DNA from: an uncultured Aquimarina sp.
GTDB lineage: Bacteria > Bacteroidota > Bacteroidia > Flavobacteriales > Flavobacteriaceae
Direction of reading: 5' to 3'
Length of the DNA: 64,000 nucleotides
Assembly (NCBI RefSeq): GCF_947492405.1
Contig: NZ_CANLMP010000009.1
Location: 112,020 to 176,019, forward strand
The notes under the pieces are model-generated. The model saw nothing but the letters and a program-made list of their open reading frames with translations, had not been told where the DNA came from and made no database searches. Below are positions 9,877 to 18,968 of this stretch, piece after piece. The translations under genes were made by a program, and so were the position numbers. How positions within the stretch are numbered: the first letter of the stretch is position 1; each line of letters opens with the position of its first letter.

Positions 9877-10458
9877 ATGCCAAGGATAAAATCTTTTGAC
9901 GAAAATGTTGTACTACAAAAAGCGATGAATCTTTTTTGGAAAAAAGGATTTTATGCAACTTCAATGCAAGACCTTGTAACGCATCTGCAAATCAACAGAG
10001 CAAGCATTTATGATACTTATGGAGATAAAATGCAACTCTTTTTACAGGCATTTGCACACTACAGAAAAACCTCTCTATCAGATTTAAAAACTTTCCTATA
10101 CAGTCAGAATTCTGTAAAAGAAGGATTTAAAAAACTCTTTTTGAGTATAGCGGAAGAAGTCGAAACAGACAAAGATAGCAAAGGTTGTTTTGTGGTAAAT
10201 ACAACAACCGAACTTACTGCTCACGATGATGTTATCAAATCCATAATTCAAGATAATCAAAGAATGTTTATCAGTTTGTTTTTAGATCACTTAAAAACCG
10301 GTGTAGAGAATGGAGAGATTTCACCTGAAAAGGATTTAGAATCATTGGCCTTATTTCTATTTACGTTAAACAATGGACTTAAGGTTTTAAATAGAACTAA
10401 CACTTCTAAGAAAGATTTAAGAAAAATGGTTGAAAACGCACTTACTATTTTAGATTAA
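9877..10458 (+). CDS. TetR/AcrR family transcriptional regulator
   Basis: MPRIKSFDENVVLQKAMNLFWKKGFYATSMQDLVTHLQINRASIYDTYGDKMQLF. Confidence 0.9.
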   Translation: MPRIKSFDENVVLQKAMNLFWKKGFYATSMQDLVTHLQINRASIYDTYGDKMQLFLQAFAHYRKTSLSDLKTFLYSQNSVKEGFKKLFLSIAEEVETDKDSKGCFVVNTTTELTAHDDVIKSIIQDNQRMFISLFLDHLKTGVENGEISPEKDLESLALFLFTLNNGLKVLNRTNTSKKDLRKMVENALTILD

Positions 10459-10501
10459 TTATTTTTTTCTACAACTAATTCTAAAAAACAAGTTATTCGT
10501 A

Positions 10502-10978
10502 ATGAGAAAATCAGTCTTCCTACTTTTACTAATAATTATAGTATTTAATAGTTGTTTTGATTCTTCTACTTCAAGCTCAAATAAGTTGGATAGTGATGAT
10601 TATGATTCTAAAGAGGAACGAGTAGAGATTCTAAGAAATGAAATCAAATCTTTTAGCGAATTTGAGAATGCAGAATTCGAATTGTTTAATGTAAATGGAT
10701 TCTCAAATAGCAGAACCACGCTTCCAGGAGCCTCTTCTTGGGATTACAAGTTTGTAATTAAAATTGATCCTTCGGATATCAAGAAATGGACAGAGGGAAT
10801 GATCCAGACGATACCTGAGGATCACGATGATAAGTGGGTGAAAGAAATAATTGAGAAAAGAAGAATGGAGTGGCAAACAACAAGTGACCCAGAGAAATAT
10901 ACTCGAAATGGAGATAATGTTGTGATGATAGTGTATAGATCAGAAGGAATTATCTTTAAAAGAGTGATTAATTTATAA
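10502..10978 (+). CDS. Hypothetical lipoprotein
   Basis: ORF with lipobox FNSCFDSS. Confidence 0.65.
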   Translation: MRKSVFLLLLIIIVFNSCFDSSTSSSNKLDSDDYDSKEERVEILRNEIKSFSEFENAEFELFNVNGFSNSRTTLPGASSWDYKFVIKIDPSDIKKWTEGMIQTIPEDHDDKWVKEIIEKRRMEWQTTSDPEKYTRNGDNVVMIVYRSEGIIFKRVINL

Positions 10979-11096
10979 ACTTATCTAGCAGAATGATTAT
11001 ATAGGTAAGTATACAAAAGTTAAGAATTTGATAAAAACCCGATATCATCTTTTTTATCTTTATTTTTATCCTTTCACAAATCAAACTCAACACCTC

Positions 11097-12734
11097 ATGA
11101 AAAAAGTACTTTTAGGAACGATTAGTACACTTTTGTTTATTTCTTGTCAAGAACCTAAAGAAGCAGCAGATTTGCTGGTTTTTAATGCCAATATATATAC
11201 AGTAGATGATACACAACCGAAGGCAGAAGCTTTTGCTATTAAGGATGATAGATTTATTGAAATAGGTAGTTTAGAAAAATTAAGCAAAACATATACGTTT
11301 ACTGATTCAGTCAATGCAAAAGGTAAAACCATTGTACCTGGTTTGATTGATGCGCATTGTCATTTTTATGGATTAGGATTACAGCAGCAAAAGGTTGATC
11401 TAACCGGTACTACTAGTTATGATGAGGTACTGGCACGTATTGTAGATTTTCAGAAAAAGAAAAAAGTATCTTTTATCACCGGTCGTGGATGGGATCAAAA
11501 CGATTGGGAGATCAAAGAATTCCCGACCAAAGAAAAACTAGATAGCCTATTTCCGGAAACTCCAGTCGCTATGACTCGAGTAGATGGTCATGCTATGTTA
11601 GTTAATCAGACAGCTTTGGATTTGGCTAAGATAACAGCAGATACTAAAGTATCAGGAGGAGAGATTGTGCAAAAGAATGGCGAATTGACTGGAGTACTGA
11701 TCGATAATCCAATGGAGATGGTAGAAGCGATCTTTCCACAACCTACAATTGCCGAGCAAGTGGTGGCATTAAAAGATGCAGAAAAGATTAACTTTAGTTA
11801 TGGATTAACAACAGTAGACGACGCCGGATTAAGTCCCGATGTGATTACAGTTATTGATAGTTTACAAAAAGCCGATCAATTAAAAATTCGCATGTATGCG
11901 ATGGTAAGCAATGTACCAGCATATGTAGATCATTATCTAAAAAAAGGAGTTCACAAAACGGACAAATTAAATGTATCTTCTTTTAAGGTCTATGCAGATG
12001 GTGCGTTGGGATCTAGAGGAGCAGTGCTTAAGAAACCATACTCTGATAAAGATGATCATCATGGAGCTATGGTGATCGGTGTAAATGAATTTAAAGAATT
12101 GGCTAAAAAACTGGCAGGTTCTCCTTTTCAGATGAATACACATGCTATTGGAGATTCTGCAAATGCAGTAGTGATGAATACCTATTATGACGTGTTAAAA
12201 AATAAGTCAGACAGGAGATGGCGTGTAGAACATGCACAAGTAGTATCTCCAGAAGAGTTTGATATCCTTAATGACAATCTGGTAATGAGTGTACAACCTA
12301 CACATGCTACGAGTGATATGTATTGGGCAGATGAACGATTAGGTGAGGAACGTATCAAAGGAGCATATGCGTATAAACAATTATTAGAAAAAACTGGTAA
12401 AATAGCTCTAGGAACTGATTATCCTGTAGAAAATGTAAGTCCATTCTATACATTTTATGCAGCAGTAGCTCGTAAAGATCTTAAACAATATCCAGCAGGA
12501 GGTTTCCAAAAAGAAAATGCCTTATCTAGAGAAGAAACTTTAAAAGGAATGACAATCTGGGCAGCCTATAGTAATTTTGAAGAAACTGAAAAAGGAAGCA
12601 TTACCAAAGGTAAATTTGCTGATTTTGTAATTCTGGAAGAAAATATCATGGAAATTGAAGAAGATAAAATACCGAATATCAAAGTAAATGCTACCTATGT
12701 GGGTGGAGAGAAGGTGTTTGTTAGAGGTGAGTAA
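11097..12734 (+). CDS. Amidohydrolase family lipoprotein (YtcJ-like)
   Basis: ISCQEPKEAADLLVFNANIYTVD...GLIDAHCHFYGLG...GTDYPVENVSP. Confidence 0.9.
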   Translation: MKKVLLGTISTLLFISCQEPKEAADLLVFNANIYTVDDTQPKAEAFAIKDDRFIEIGSLEKLSKTYTFTDSVNAKGKTIVPGLIDAHCHFYGLGLQQQKVDLTGTTSYDEVLARIVDFQKKKKVSFITGRGWDQNDWEIKEFPTKEKLDSLFPETPVAMTRVDGHAMLVNQTALDLAKITADTKVSGGEIVQKNGELTGVLIDNPMEMVEAIFPQPTIAEQVVALKDAEKINFSYGLTTVDDAGLSPDVITVIDSLQKADQLKIRMYAMVSNVPAYVDHYLKKGVHKTDKLNVSSFKVYADGALGSRGAVLKKPYSDKDDHHGAMVIGVNEFKELAKKLAGSPFQMNTHAIGDSANAVVMNTYYDVLKNKSDRRWRVEHAQVVSPEEFDILNDNLVMSVQPTHATSDMYWADERLGEERIKGAYAYKQLLEKTGKIALGTDYPVENVSPFYTFYAAVARKDLKQYPAGGFQKENALSREETLKGMTIWAAYSNFEETEKGSITKGKFADFVILEENIMEIEEDKIPNIKVNATYVGGEKVFVRGE

Positions 12735-12934
12735 GTGAGTACGCTTTGCTGTGAGAGGTGAGTGTGTAAGAGCGTTTCACTTTTGAGTATTAAGTATGTG
12801 AGGCGCTTTGCTTTGATTACTAAGTACTTAGTGATAGGTAGTTGAGTATACTAATACTAAAAAACTTCTAACTTTTTAACTCCTAATTCCCACTAACACT
12901 GCCTACTTCATACTTAGTACTAACTACTAAAAAC

Positions 12935-13705
12935 TTATCTTCCTCCATTAGCCTGTAGATCAGCAATACATAATGCGTCTAGTTTCGGAACTCCATTATC
13001 TAACATACTAATCATTCCTGTTTCGAATTCTATAGCAGCTTCCATTAGACAGCTTTGTACATTACAATGACCTCTGGATTCTGTATCTTCATGTTGAGAT
13101 TGTAATGAGGTACCAATATTTATAAGACCTAATAAGTGCGCAAATTCATGATTCAATGCAGCTGCTTCAACTGTGGATAACATAGGGGCATTAGGATTGC
13201 TGCTTAGGTTACGAAGTGTACTTTCATAAATAACGATAGAAGTATTTAAGTAAGCAGTACCCAAAGTTACTCTAGCTCCTTCATCGCTATCATTAGTTCC
13301 ATCTGCAAAGTAGATATATACCTTTATTTCATCTCCCTCATTAAATTCGGTTCTTGTAGTAGTTTCAATTTGTTTTACTTTTTCAATAGTAAATGGTGCT
13401 AATCCTGAAGAAGGTACCGATCGTTGATTTATTATGATTCCATCTGGTTTAAAAAGACGCTCTTCTAGAAAACTTCTAAATGTATTTATGGCTGTTGTCG
13501 TTGGTTCAAATCCCTGTACAGAAACAATTTCTACAGTCAATCCTTTAAAATTAGTATCACTTAACAAGTCATTGGCAGAGGTTCCTAGTGGTTGACCGTT
13601 TGGAGATTGGTTATCCGCTACAAATGTGTTTTCATCATCATCAGAACATCCGACCAATAATAAAGATGTAAATAAAAGTATACTTAAGAATTTTGTAATT
13701 TGCAT
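12935..13705 (-). CDS. Putative zinc metalloprotease lipoprotein
   Basis: LLVGCSDDD lipobox; ALNHEFAHLLGL (HExxHxxG). Confidence 0.75.
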   Translation of the reverse strand: MQITKFLSILLFTSLLLVGCSDDDENTFVADNQSPNGQPLGTSANDLLSDTNFKGLTVEIVSVQGFEPTTTAINTFRSFLEERLFKPDGIIINQRSVPSSGLAPFTIEKVKQIETTTRTEFNEGDEIKVYIYFADGTNDSDEGARVTLGTAYLNTSIVIYESTLRNLSSNPNAPMLSTVEAAALNHEFAHLLGLINIGTSLQSQHEDTESRGHCNVQSCLMEAAIEFETGMISMLDNGVPKLDALCIADLQANGGR

Positions 13706-13750
13706 AAAAATTGATTTTCCAGAGGTATTGGTTAGTAAATAAACGAATTT

Positions 13751-14281
13751 ATGAGAGATATAGTTTTTGCTTTAACTTTATTTTTAACAAGTACCGCTTG
13801 TATGTCACAAAGATCGTACCATCAAGATGCTATTCGATATTTTGAATTAAATGGAACTGAACAACAATATGATACTGCAATAGAACAAATGTTTGCATTG
13901 TTAAAAGAACAGTATAATTCTCAGAATGTTCCTGATAAAGTCTGGGAAGAATTAAAAGGAGATAAAACGGCTGCCTTAGCTAATATTAAATCGTTACTAG
14001 TATCTGCATATCGCAGTAATTTTTCACAAGAAGATATCAAACAACTTATTGTTTTTTACGAATCTGAAACGGGGCAGCAAATGGTTAAGGACAGAACGCA
14101 GCTTACCGATGCTCAAAAAACTAAATTGTCTGATTTTTTTAATTCTAAAGTAGGACAAAAAGTCCAAAACCAAAGTGATTCTTTAAGATCTATGGTAGCA
14201 GAAGTTAGTGAGTTATGGAGCAGAGATTTATATACAGAAACTATCCAGAAATTAAAATCTAAAGGGTATCAGACACCTTAG
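13751..14281 (+). CDS. DUF2059-like secreted protein
   Basis: QDAIRYFELNGTEQQYDTAIEQMFALL...FSQEDIKQLIVFYESETGQQMV. Confidence 0.7.
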   Translation: MRDIVFALTLFLTSTACMSQRSYHQDAIRYFELNGTEQQYDTAIEQMFALLKEQYNSQNVPDKVWEELKGDKTAALANIKSLLVSAYRSNFSQEDIKQLIVFYESETGQQMVKDRTQLTDAQKTKLSDFFNSKVGQKVQNQSDSLRSMVAEVSELWSRDLYTETIQKLKSKGYQTP

Positions 14282-14984
14282 TTAGTTTAGCTAGATAATC
14301 ATGGTTTTCTCCCTCTAGAAGTAATTCACATAAAAAACCATTAGTGTTGGCAGCATTTTGTAAGGTGTTGTAATCAATATACAACCAATCGAACCAATCA
14401 GATTGTAGTTTCTTATATTTTAGCTGATATTGCATCTCTCCGTAATATCTAGCAGAAGCATCCACCCAAAAACTTCCATCATCTTCGGTAAATAAATAAG
14501 AGATGTCCGAAGAGTCAATCAGGATTTGACCATTAGGCTTTATTAAATTTTTAATTTTCGAAAAAAAAGCATCAATATTAGCAAGTTTTCCTATGATTCC
14601 GCTTCCATTCATTAAAAACAATAGCGTATCATATTGTACTTCTTTAAGATCAAAAATATCCTGAACAGATGCATTGGTAATTCCTCTTTTTTTACAAATC
14701 TCGATAGCTCCTTCAGAAATATCGATTGCCTGTATATTTAGTTTTCTATTCTCCTGAAGAAATAAACTATGACTTCCTGCACCGGAACCTACATCTAAAA
14801 CATCGCCAAAAGCAAGATCCAATGCTTTTTGCTCTATTTTTGGCATTTCAGGATAAGTTCTAAATAAATAAGGAATCGGTATGATGTCGTCATCAAAATC
14901 TGGAGCCTGTACTATAATATCTTCGCTATACTTTTTGTTATAAAAATCTTTAATCGCTTCTCCGAAAATATCTTTGTTGATCAT
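14259..14984 (-). CDS. Class I SAM-dependent methyltransferase
   Basis: DVLDVGSGAGSHSLFLQ...IQAIDISEGAI. Confidence 0.88.
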   Translation of the reverse strand: MINKDIFGEAIKDFYNKKYSEDIIVQAPDFDDDIIPIPYLFRTYPEMPKIEQKALDLAFGDVLDVGSGAGSHSLFLQENRKLNIQAIDISEGAIEICKKRGITNASVQDIFDLKEVQYDTLLFLMNGSGIIGKLANIDAFFSKIKNLIKPNGQILIDSSDISYLFTEDDGSFWVDASARYYGEMQYQLKYKKLQSDWFDWLYIDYNTLQNAANTNGFLCELLLEGENHDYLAKLTKVSDTL

Positions 14985-14994
14985 TATAGTTGTT

Positions 14995-15029
14995 AATTCG
15001 AAATTCGTAATTCATAATTCGTAATTTTG
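14995..15029 (+). repeat. Degenerate heptanucleotide tandem repeat overlapping a putative promoter
   Basis: aattcga|aattcgt|aattcat|aattcgt|aattttg; the last unit completes TAATTTTG. Confidence 0.7.
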
Positions 15030-15033
15030 TGCT

Positions 15034-15552
15034 ATGCAAGAATTCATAGATCAATTACCGAAACTAGCCAAAGATACACAGAACGAGAATAAAAAGTATT
15101 TTGCAAAGCTTAAAAAGAAACCTCCAAAGAATTTAGATAGGTTTATGCAAGATTTACATACTAAAGAATTTCAGAAAACAGATTGTTTAGAATGCGCGAA
15201 TTGTTGTAAAACTACAGGACCTTTGTTCACGGATATTGATGTAGATCGAATTTCGAAGCATTTAAAAATGAAATCTATTCAATTCGAAGATCAATATCTG
15301 AAAAAGGATGAAGATGGGGATTTTGTGTTAAAAGAAACACCTTGTGCTTTTTTAGCTTCGGATAACTATTGTTTAATCTATGATGTAAGACCAAAGGCGT
15401 GTAAAGAATTTCCGCATACTGATCGAAAGAAATTTCATCAGATTTCTGACCTAACGATGCAAAATATAACTGTTTGCCCAGCTGCTTATAATATAGTAGA
15501 GAAGATGAAGGAGTTAATGCCCTTAGAGCATAAAAGTAATAGACGTGCATAA
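15034..15552 (+). CDS. YkgJ family cysteine-cluster protein
   Basis: DCLECANCCKTTGPLFTDIDVDRI...CAFLASDNYCLIYDVRPKACKEFPH. Confidence 0.88.
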   Translation: MQEFIDQLPKLAKDTQNENKKYFAKLKKKPPKNLDRFMQDLHTKEFQKTDCLECANCCKTTGPLFTDIDVDRISKHLKMKSIQFEDQYLKKDEDGDFVLKETPCAFLASDNYCLIYDVRPKACKEFPHTDRKKFHQISDLTMQNITVCPAAYNIVEKMKELMPLEHKSNRRA

Positions 15553-15593
15553 TCTATAATTACGCTATAATAATTTGTTATTATCCGATAAAA

Positions 15594-15634
15594 AAGTATC
15601 CCTGCACTTTTATTATTAAAATGCAGGGATACTT
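15594..15634. terminator. Bidirectional terminator-like hairpin between convergent genes
   Basis: aagtatccctgca-N15-tgcagggatactt, perfect 13-bp stem. Confidence 0.75.
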
Positions 15635-15658
15635 ATAAGTGTGTCTTAAATACTTATC

Positions 15659-16342
15659 TTATAATCCTTTTTTTAATTCTTCGATAGTTTTTGCCATCGC
15701 TACTCCTGGTAGTTTAATAGGAGCTGCAACTTCTGCAAGAAACGTACCTTTTACTTCTCCTTTTTTATATGTTGTAAATCCGATACGATATAAGCCAACC
15801 GTTAAAGCCTTAAGCGGGTCACCAACTTCACTTTTATATCTTAACAAAGAATTGTAACTACTTCCGCTAGGTTGTTTAGGCATTTCACTGCTATCATCAT
15901 TACGATCTAGTGTAGTCCAGTTAGCATTCTTTACACCATCTTCACTAATTTTATCTTTGCTAATAATATCTGAGCGCTCTAAAGTAATATAAGTGTCAAA
16001 ATATTCGTCTGAACTTGCATTTTCTTCATAAGCTTTAGACTTAGTTGCATTTTTTATTTTAGTTTTTCCCACAGGTGATTTCATTCTTACACCAAGCTCC
16101 GTTGCCACAGCAGGAACCCACATATAGATGTAATAAAACTTTTTACCATCTTTTACTTCATCTTCATTTCCAGGCGATGCATATCCAAGATAAGATACAA
16201 CTTCCGTGTATGGTACTTTTATGGTCTTTGGACCAATCTTTTTTTCTATCGAACTACCGAATTTTTTTAGTTTCTGTGCTTGAGAGTCAACAGAACTACC
16301 TAAAGTAAATATACTTAGTAAAAGTAAAATTTTGATTTTCAT
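15659..16342 (-). CDS. LipL32-like surface protein, paralogue A
   Basis: Motifs recalled from Leptospira LipL32: GYASPG...KKFYYIYMWVPAVATELGVRM.SP.G, YFDTYITLERS, YNSLLRYK, GLYRIGFTTYKKGEVKGTFLAEV; signal peptide ...SQAQ. Confidence 0.7.
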   Translation of the reverse strand: MKIKILLLLSIFTLGSSVDSQAQKLKKFGSSIEKKIGPKTIKVPYTEVVSYLGYASPGNEDEVKDGKKFYYIYMWVPAVATELGVRMKSPVGKTKIKNATKSKAYEENASSDEYFDTYITLERSDIISKDKISEDGVKNANWTTLDRNDDSSEMPKQPSGSSYNSLLRYKSEVGDPLKALTVGLYRIGFTTYKKGEVKGTFLAEVAAPIKLPGVAMAKTIEELKKGL

Positions 16343-16472
16343 GTTTTTAGTTATTGAAGTTATTAATTGATTAATTAAACACACTTATTTTTTGTTAAAA
16401 AGAATATCAAATATGAATGTTTTTTAATTATTAATTGCATTTTTTCAACGTTTTTTCATACAATTTTTAATT

Positions 16473-16778
16473 CTAATTTCGAAATGTTCAAGAATGAAAC
16501 CTATTTTGTTTGAAGATCAATATATTGAAAAGAGTGAGGATGGAGATTTTCTGTTAAAAGAAATGCTTTATGCATTTTTGGTTCAGATAATTATCCTTTG
16601 TATTATAATGTAAGGCCTAAAGCTTGTAGAGAGTTTTTAATATACTGATGTAAAGAAGTATCATTAGATTTATGACTTAAAGATTCAGAATACAGTTGTT
16701 TGTCCAGCTGCTTATAACATTGTAGAAAAGATGAAAGAGTTAATGCCATTAGAGCATGAAAGTAATAGAAGAACTTGA
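16473..16778 (+). pseudogene. Truncated, frameshifted duplicate of the YkgJ gene at 15034-15552
   Basis: tttgaagatcaatatattgaaaagagtgaggatggagattttctgttaaaagaa ... gtttgtccagctgcttataacattgtagaaaagatgaaagagttaatgccattagagcatgaaagtaatagaaga matches the 3' half of the YkgJ gene. Confidence 0.9.
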
Positions 16779-16793
16779 TCCTGTACCAGATAG

Positions 16794-17267
16794 TTATTTG
16801 GAGTTTTTAGTAGCAATAATTTTGATGTGCTGATTATATTTAAACTCTTTTAATTGAATTTGATAATTCTTCCAAAAAATAAAACGGTCGTGGTTTTTTC
16901 TGGTAATTGTATACACCATTCCGTTTTCTTGTTGTATCGTTTTGTTATATTCGAATGTATTAAGTTCTTCTTCTGACTTTTGATCATCATCACTATATAC
17001 CGATAAGAACTTCTCCGTTTTTTCATTATCAATAGCTAGAATAATATAAACAGATGCTCTTGTTATTCTATCGATCGAATTCTTATGCGAAAAAGATATT
17101 GGTGAGATAGACAACCCGTCTGAAAAAACTACAGTTGATCCGCGATTAATTTTTATAACTGACCCATATTCCATTGCTGAGACTTTTATTTCGTTTCTTT
17201 TATTTTGAGTATATGTTAAACAGCCAACGATGAGCATAAAGATGTGAATATATACTTTAACGATCAT
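16794..17267 (-). CDS. Hypothetical secreted protein
   Basis: ORF with hydrophobic N-terminus. Confidence 0.6.
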   Translation of the reverse strand: MIVKVYIHIFMLIVGCLTYTQNKRNEIKVSAMEYGSVIKINRGSTVVFSDGLSISPISFSHKNSIDRITRASVYIILAIDNEKTEKFLSVYSDDDQKSEEELNTFEYNKTIQQENGMVYTITRKNHDRFIFWKNYQIQLKEFKYNQHIKIIATKNSK

Positions 17268-17291
17268 TAGTACATACTTTAATTTGTAACG

Positions 17292-17615
17292 CTAATTGTA
17301 AAATTGCCAGACACCATTTTTACGACCAATGATACTTTTAAACCCTACAGGAAATTCGTTTTTATCAGATGTACGAAATAAAAAACTTCCATCTTCTCGT
17401 TTCACTTCAAAAAGTTTCCCATTTGCAATTGGAGTCAATTTAATAGAGATTGAATCAATATCATCATATACATCTTGATCTGTAAATGCCATTTTCAAAC
17501 CTTTTGTCCATTCTTTAACCAGTTTCTCTTTTTTAAGATCAGGTTTAGATATGAGCTCATTACTAAGTATAGGATCCGCAGCAGCAATCATTTCACTTAT
17601 GTTGTTCTGCTCCAT
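17292..17615 (-). CDS. Hypothetical protein
   Basis: ORF starting in the stop codon of the upstream gene (TAATG). Confidence 0.6.
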   Translation of the reverse strand: MEQNNISEMIAAADPILSNELISKPDLKKEKLVKEWTKGLKMAFTDQDVYDDIDSISIKLTPIANGKLFEVKREDGSFLFRTSDKNEFPVGFKSIIGRKNGVWQFYN

Positions 17616-18160
17616 TATTTTATAGAATGATTTAGAGAAGGTAATTGCTTCTTCCTTACTTTTTTATCAGTTATACTATCTGTATCCATCCAAGACCACC
17701 TTTTTATATTTGAAGAAAATTCTACTTTTTTATGAATAGGAGTGTCGTCGTTTTCAATTTCTACAAGCGTTTCTTCATTACTTTCGTTATTGGTGTTATC
17801 TCCTTTTGAAAACTGAACTAAACGAATAGTTGTTTCCCCTTTTTTTGTTAGAGGATAAATAGACAATGTATTGATTCCGGGAATTATATAATATTGAACG
17901 TTAGAAGAAGAATTACCATATCCAGTCGGAGTACTATCTGTTTTTAATTTACAAACAGGTATATCATTTAATCGAATTTCTACATCGCTTCCTTTTCCAA
18001 ATACCTCTAAATAGAAGAATTGCTTCTTGATTTTTGATTTTAGATACATGGATTGTTGCTGAAGAGGACTATGCATAAGCTCAATACTATTGAAGCTCAA
18101 AAATAGTAAGGGTAAGAATAGAATATAGAACTTAAAATATATGATGTTTAAAGCTTTCAT
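17615..18160 (-). CDS. Hypothetical secreted protein
   Basis: ORF with N-terminal hydrophobic segment, coupled to the next gene. Confidence 0.6.
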   Translation of the reverse strand: MKALNIIYFKFYILFLPLLFLSFNSIELMHSPLQQQSMYLKSKIKKQFFYLEVFGKGSDVEIRLNDIPVCKLKTDSTPTGYGNSSSNVQYYIIPGINTLSIYPLTKKGETTIRLVQFSKGDNTNNESNEETLVEIENDDTPIHKKVEFSSNIKRWSWMDTDSITDKKVRKKQLPSLNHSIK

Positions 18161-18197
18161 AATTTCGAATATAAATTTTTAGCATAGGAATTATTAT

Positions 18198-18833
18198 TTA
18201 TTCTATGATTTCAATAAACTCCTCTTCAGTTTCACCAGGTATTTTTGGAGCCGGTGCATAATGTCCACTCATTGTAGAAAGGATTTCCCCCGTTTCTTTA
18301 TCTACTTCTTCGGTAGAAAAGCTTCCACCCAAATAGGGATCTCGCGATGAAAATTCTACCAAATAAAACTTTTCTTTTTCATAAATAATCGTTGGTGGAT
18401 ACATCATTCCTTTATGAAAAACATCGGTATTAGTTCCGTTAGGATTCATTAAGAAATTAATTACTCTTAAATGTTCTGATGTTGGCTGATAAAAAGTAGT
18501 GTTTTCTCCATCATTACTTACGCTACTTTTAGAAACTAATTTAGATGGGAACTCTACCAAAATACTTGAATAATAACTAGCGTTTTTGGGCAAGTATAAT
18601 ACGTTATATCCCAATTCTACCAATATGCTTTGATCATTAGCTTTTACCTTAATGAAATGGAAATCATCTTTTTTGACGTCGGATGTTTCTTGCTCTTTTA
18701 TTTTTTTTAACGCTAAATCAATAATATGATCTCTTCCTAATTCAATTAATCTTTTTACTTCCTGGTTTGGTTTCGTGTTTTGAGAATATGTCATTTGCAT
18801 GCATAATGTGATTAGTAAAAGGATTGATTTCAT
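18198..18833 (-). CDS. Hypothetical secreted protein
   Basis: Signal peptide MKSILLLITLCMQMTYSQ. Confidence 0.65.
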   Translation of the reverse strand: MKSILLLITLCMQMTYSQNTKPNQEVKRLIELGRDHIIDLALKKIKEQETSDVKKDDFHFIKVKANDQSILVELGYNVLYLPKNASYYSSILVEFPSKLVSKSSVSNDGENTTFYQPTSEHLRVINFLMNPNGTNTDVFHKGMMYPPTIIYEKEKFYLVEFSSRDPYLGGSFSTEEVDKETGEILSTMSGHYAPAPKIPGETEEEFIEIIE

Positions 18834-18893
18834 TTTTTTGAATTTGTTGTATTGATCATATGAATTAGAAATATACTATTATTTCATAAAACA

Positions 18894-18963
18894 AATGACC
18901 CGATTTCATCAAGTGTTAACTATATCTAATGTCATGGAATTTATTGACTAATTTCGGGTCATT
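18894..18963. terminator. Long-loop inverted repeat downstream of the 359-aa gene
   Basis: aatgacccga (18894-18903) / tcgggtcatt (18954-18963). Confidence 0.55.
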
Positions 18964-18968
18964 GTCAT

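Noticed and set aside
15594-15634. gtatccctg...cagggatac hairpin as another RR binding site
   Set aside because: It lies between convergent gene ends and is explained as a bidirectional terminator; the overlap with the CCCTG...CAGGG motif is likely coincidental.
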